Assembly (NCBI GenBank): GCA_018816345.1
Contig: JAHIWG010000169.1
Coordinates: 1 to 42,774 of the forward strand
Length of the DNA stretch: 42,774 nt
Direction: 5' to 3'
DNA from: Spirochaetota bacterium
Lineage (GTDB): Bacteria > Spirochaetota > Spirochaetia > Treponematales > UBA12059
The position numbers and the translations under genes were made by a program. Below the pieces are notes generated by a model. It made no database searches. It had not been told where the DNA came from and saw only the letters and a list, made by a program, of their open reading frames with translations. Positions within the stretch are counted from its first letter, which is position 1, and the number at the start of each line of letters is the position of its first letter. Of the stretch, positions 41,637 to 42,774 are shown in pieces.

Positions 41637-41895
41637 GGCGGTCCTCCGGCATGGTAAGAGATCTCTCCGATCTTCTTATACCGCTTCCCGCCGACGCGGT
41701 CGTCCAGATTCAACGAAATCGTACTTCGGGGCAGGAAAAAGTATAGGGCGGCGTTTCCTCAAGCCTTGGTCTCGGAGCCGGGAGAATCTTCGTCAGGGTA
41801 GAAGCCTCAGCCCTCGGAGGACAGTACGCGGTACAACGTCCACGCCGGTACCCGCTTCAAGAGCGGAGCGCGGCAGTCGACGAAGAACACCCTGT
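41637..41895. other. 259-base gap upstream of the transglutaminase-like gene
   Basis: No gene supported. Contains the palindrome AGAGATCTCT (41657-41666) and a minus-strand TATAAG (41680-41675) that may be the -10 for the gene at 41636. No good -35 is seen. The rest is unremarkable. Confidence 0.4.
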
Positions 41896-42774
41896 CTATC
41901 CAGCCGCCCCGAGCGCCGTCCCGAGCGCCGCGCCGAGCGCGAGGAAGGCGCCCGCCGATAGGACGGTCTGGGCGTACATGAGCGCTACCGCGCGGCGTAT
42001 ATCGGACGCGACGGCCTCGCGGCCCTGCGGGTTGATCCACGGCTTGTCTATGACGCCCTCGGCGTAGCGCGAGGGTCCGCCGAGGCGGAGGCCCAGGGCG
42101 CCCGCGTAGGCGGACTCGGGGTGGCCCGCGTTGGGGCTCTCGTGGGCCAGGCGCCAGGATAGGAACGAGCGGAAGGCGGCCGCGGCGCCGCCGCCCGCCA
42201 GGGGCGAAAGGAGGCAGGCGACGATAGACGATAGCCGGGCGGGCAGCCAGTTGGCGACGTCGTCGGCGCGCGCCGGCGCGAGGCCGAAGTCCACGTAGCG
42301 CTCGTCCTTATGGCCGAACATGGAGTCCATCGTGTTGACGGCCCGGTAGGCGAAGGCCGCCCAGGGCCCGAGGAGGGCCGCCCAGAACAGCGGGGCAGCC
42401 GCGCCGTCCACGGAGCTCTCCGCGACGCTCTCCACGCAGGCGCGCGCGACGGCGGCCCGGTCGAGGGCCGAGACGTCGCGGCCTACGAGCATAGCGACCG
42501 CGGCCCTCCCGCGGACGGGCTCGGCCGAGCCCGCGTCGTCGTCGGCCGCGAGCGCGCGGCGGACCCTGGCGGCGTGGGCGGCCAGGTCGGCGGGGGCTAT
42601 CGAGGCCCATACGACGGCTATATCGGCGGCCGCGCCAAGGAAGGGATGCGCGGCGCGCGCGGCCAGGCAGAGCGCCCAGGCCGAGGCCCCGGCGAGGCCC
42701 GCGACGAATAGCCAGGCCGACGCCCCGGCCAGCCGCGCGCGGCGTCGCGCCGAGGCGTCGGCCGGCTGAGGGGG
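41896..42774 (-). CDS. cbiB: cobalamin biosynthesis protein CbiB (adenosylcobinamide-phosphate synthase), 5' end missing
   Basis: The frame is open from the right edge for 292 codons to TAG at 41896, so the first roughly 30-50 residues are outside the window. CbiB/CobD is an integral membrane enzyme that joins aminopropanol phosphate to cobyric acid. Conserved stretches are AVAMLVGRDVSALDRAAVAR, VESVAESSVDGAAAPLFWA, YRAVNTMDSMFGHKDERY, ADDVANWLPARLS, and ESPNAGHPESAYAGALGLRL. An internal Met (42492) is not the start because conserved residues precede it (HPFLGAAADIAVVWA). Presence of cbiB implies at least partial B12 synthesis or salvage in this organism. Four to five hydrophobic helices are visible. 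Confidence 0.96.
   Translation of the reverse strand, partial: PPQPADASARRRARLAGASAWLFVAGLAGASAWALCLAARAAHPFLGAAADIAVVWASIAPADLAAHAARVRRALAADDDAGSAEPVRGRAAVAMLVGRDVSALDRAAVARACVESVAESSVDGAAAPLFWAALLGPWAAFAYRAVNTMDSMFGHKDERYVDFGLAPARADDVANWLPARLSSIVACLLSPLAGGGAAAAFRSFLSWRLAHESPNAGHPESAYAGALGLRLGGPSRYAEGVIDKPWINPQGREAVASDIRRAVALMYAQTVLSAGAFLALGAALGTALGAAG

Noticed and set aside
41807-42040. 77-residue minus-strand open frame overlapping the cbiB end
   Set aside because: Mostly a shifted reading of cbiB; the non-overlapping 30 residues have no recognisable motif or ribosome site.

Overview
The window is high-GC DNA from a diderm bacterium. It encodes a TolC/RND/membrane-fusion efflux pump, several lipoproteins with clear lipoboxes, and a protein with a barrel-like N-terminus. 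The best guess is a high-GC member of the Spirochaetota. The grounds are TPR lipoproteins, a lipoprotein-ATPase-permease-permease transporter laid out like the treponemal riboflavin system, and a NusG-domain-II plus Gx-family membrane pair. No rRNA, tRNA or marker gene settles the taxonomy, so this is inference. Coding is dense, genes commonly overlap by 1 to 26 bases, TTG and GTG starts are frequent, and Ile ATA codons are unexpectedly common for such GC-rich DNA. I saw no rRNA, tRNA, CRISPR array, insertion sequence or phage gene.

Layout. 1-1439 (minus): GAF-GGDEF diguanylate cyclase, a [2Fe-2S] ferredoxin, and the first 22 codons of a GH13 glycosidase that runs off the left edge. 1531-6458: a start-less ORF, an exported protein of unknown function, and (plus) a TPR lipoprotein and a TraB-family membrane protein. 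6491-10176 (minus): an aldo/keto reductase with a ferredoxin-like tail, followed by a histidine kinase and an OmpR-type regulator, ending in a 14-bp tandem repeat. 10197-15904 (plus): an ABC import system (DUF3798-type lipoprotein, double ATPase, two permeases, small membrane protein) with two promoters and an internal terminator. 16030-18468: leuS. 18461-24035 (minus): SlyD, then a NusG-II protein, a Gx-family protein and an EcfT-like protein in overlapping frames, then a NIT-domain chemoreceptor coupled to a DUF4105 (Lnb-like) protein. 24229-29530 (plus): uppP, ftsK and a receiver-PAS-HisKA_2 sensor kinase. 29568-34850 (minus): MFP-RND-TolC efflux operon with an operator-like inverted repeat upstream. 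35046-36857 (plus): bcp peroxiredoxin, thpR and an AhpD-like protein. 37150-37481: a methyltransferase pseudogene. 37664-41636 (minus): a multidomain surface lipoprotein in visibly AT-richer DNA and a barrel/transglutaminase/TPR protein. 41896-42774 (minus): cobalamin gene cbiB, cut by the right edge.

The least understood parts are the ABC operon of unknown substrate and the SlyD/NusG-II/Gx/EcfT-like operon. The latter recalls membrane components of flavin-based extracellular electron transfer loci but has no flavin transferase in view. Intergenic regions repeatedly hold perfect GC-rich hairpins with four-base loops, usually without a U-tract, in leaders or after genes.
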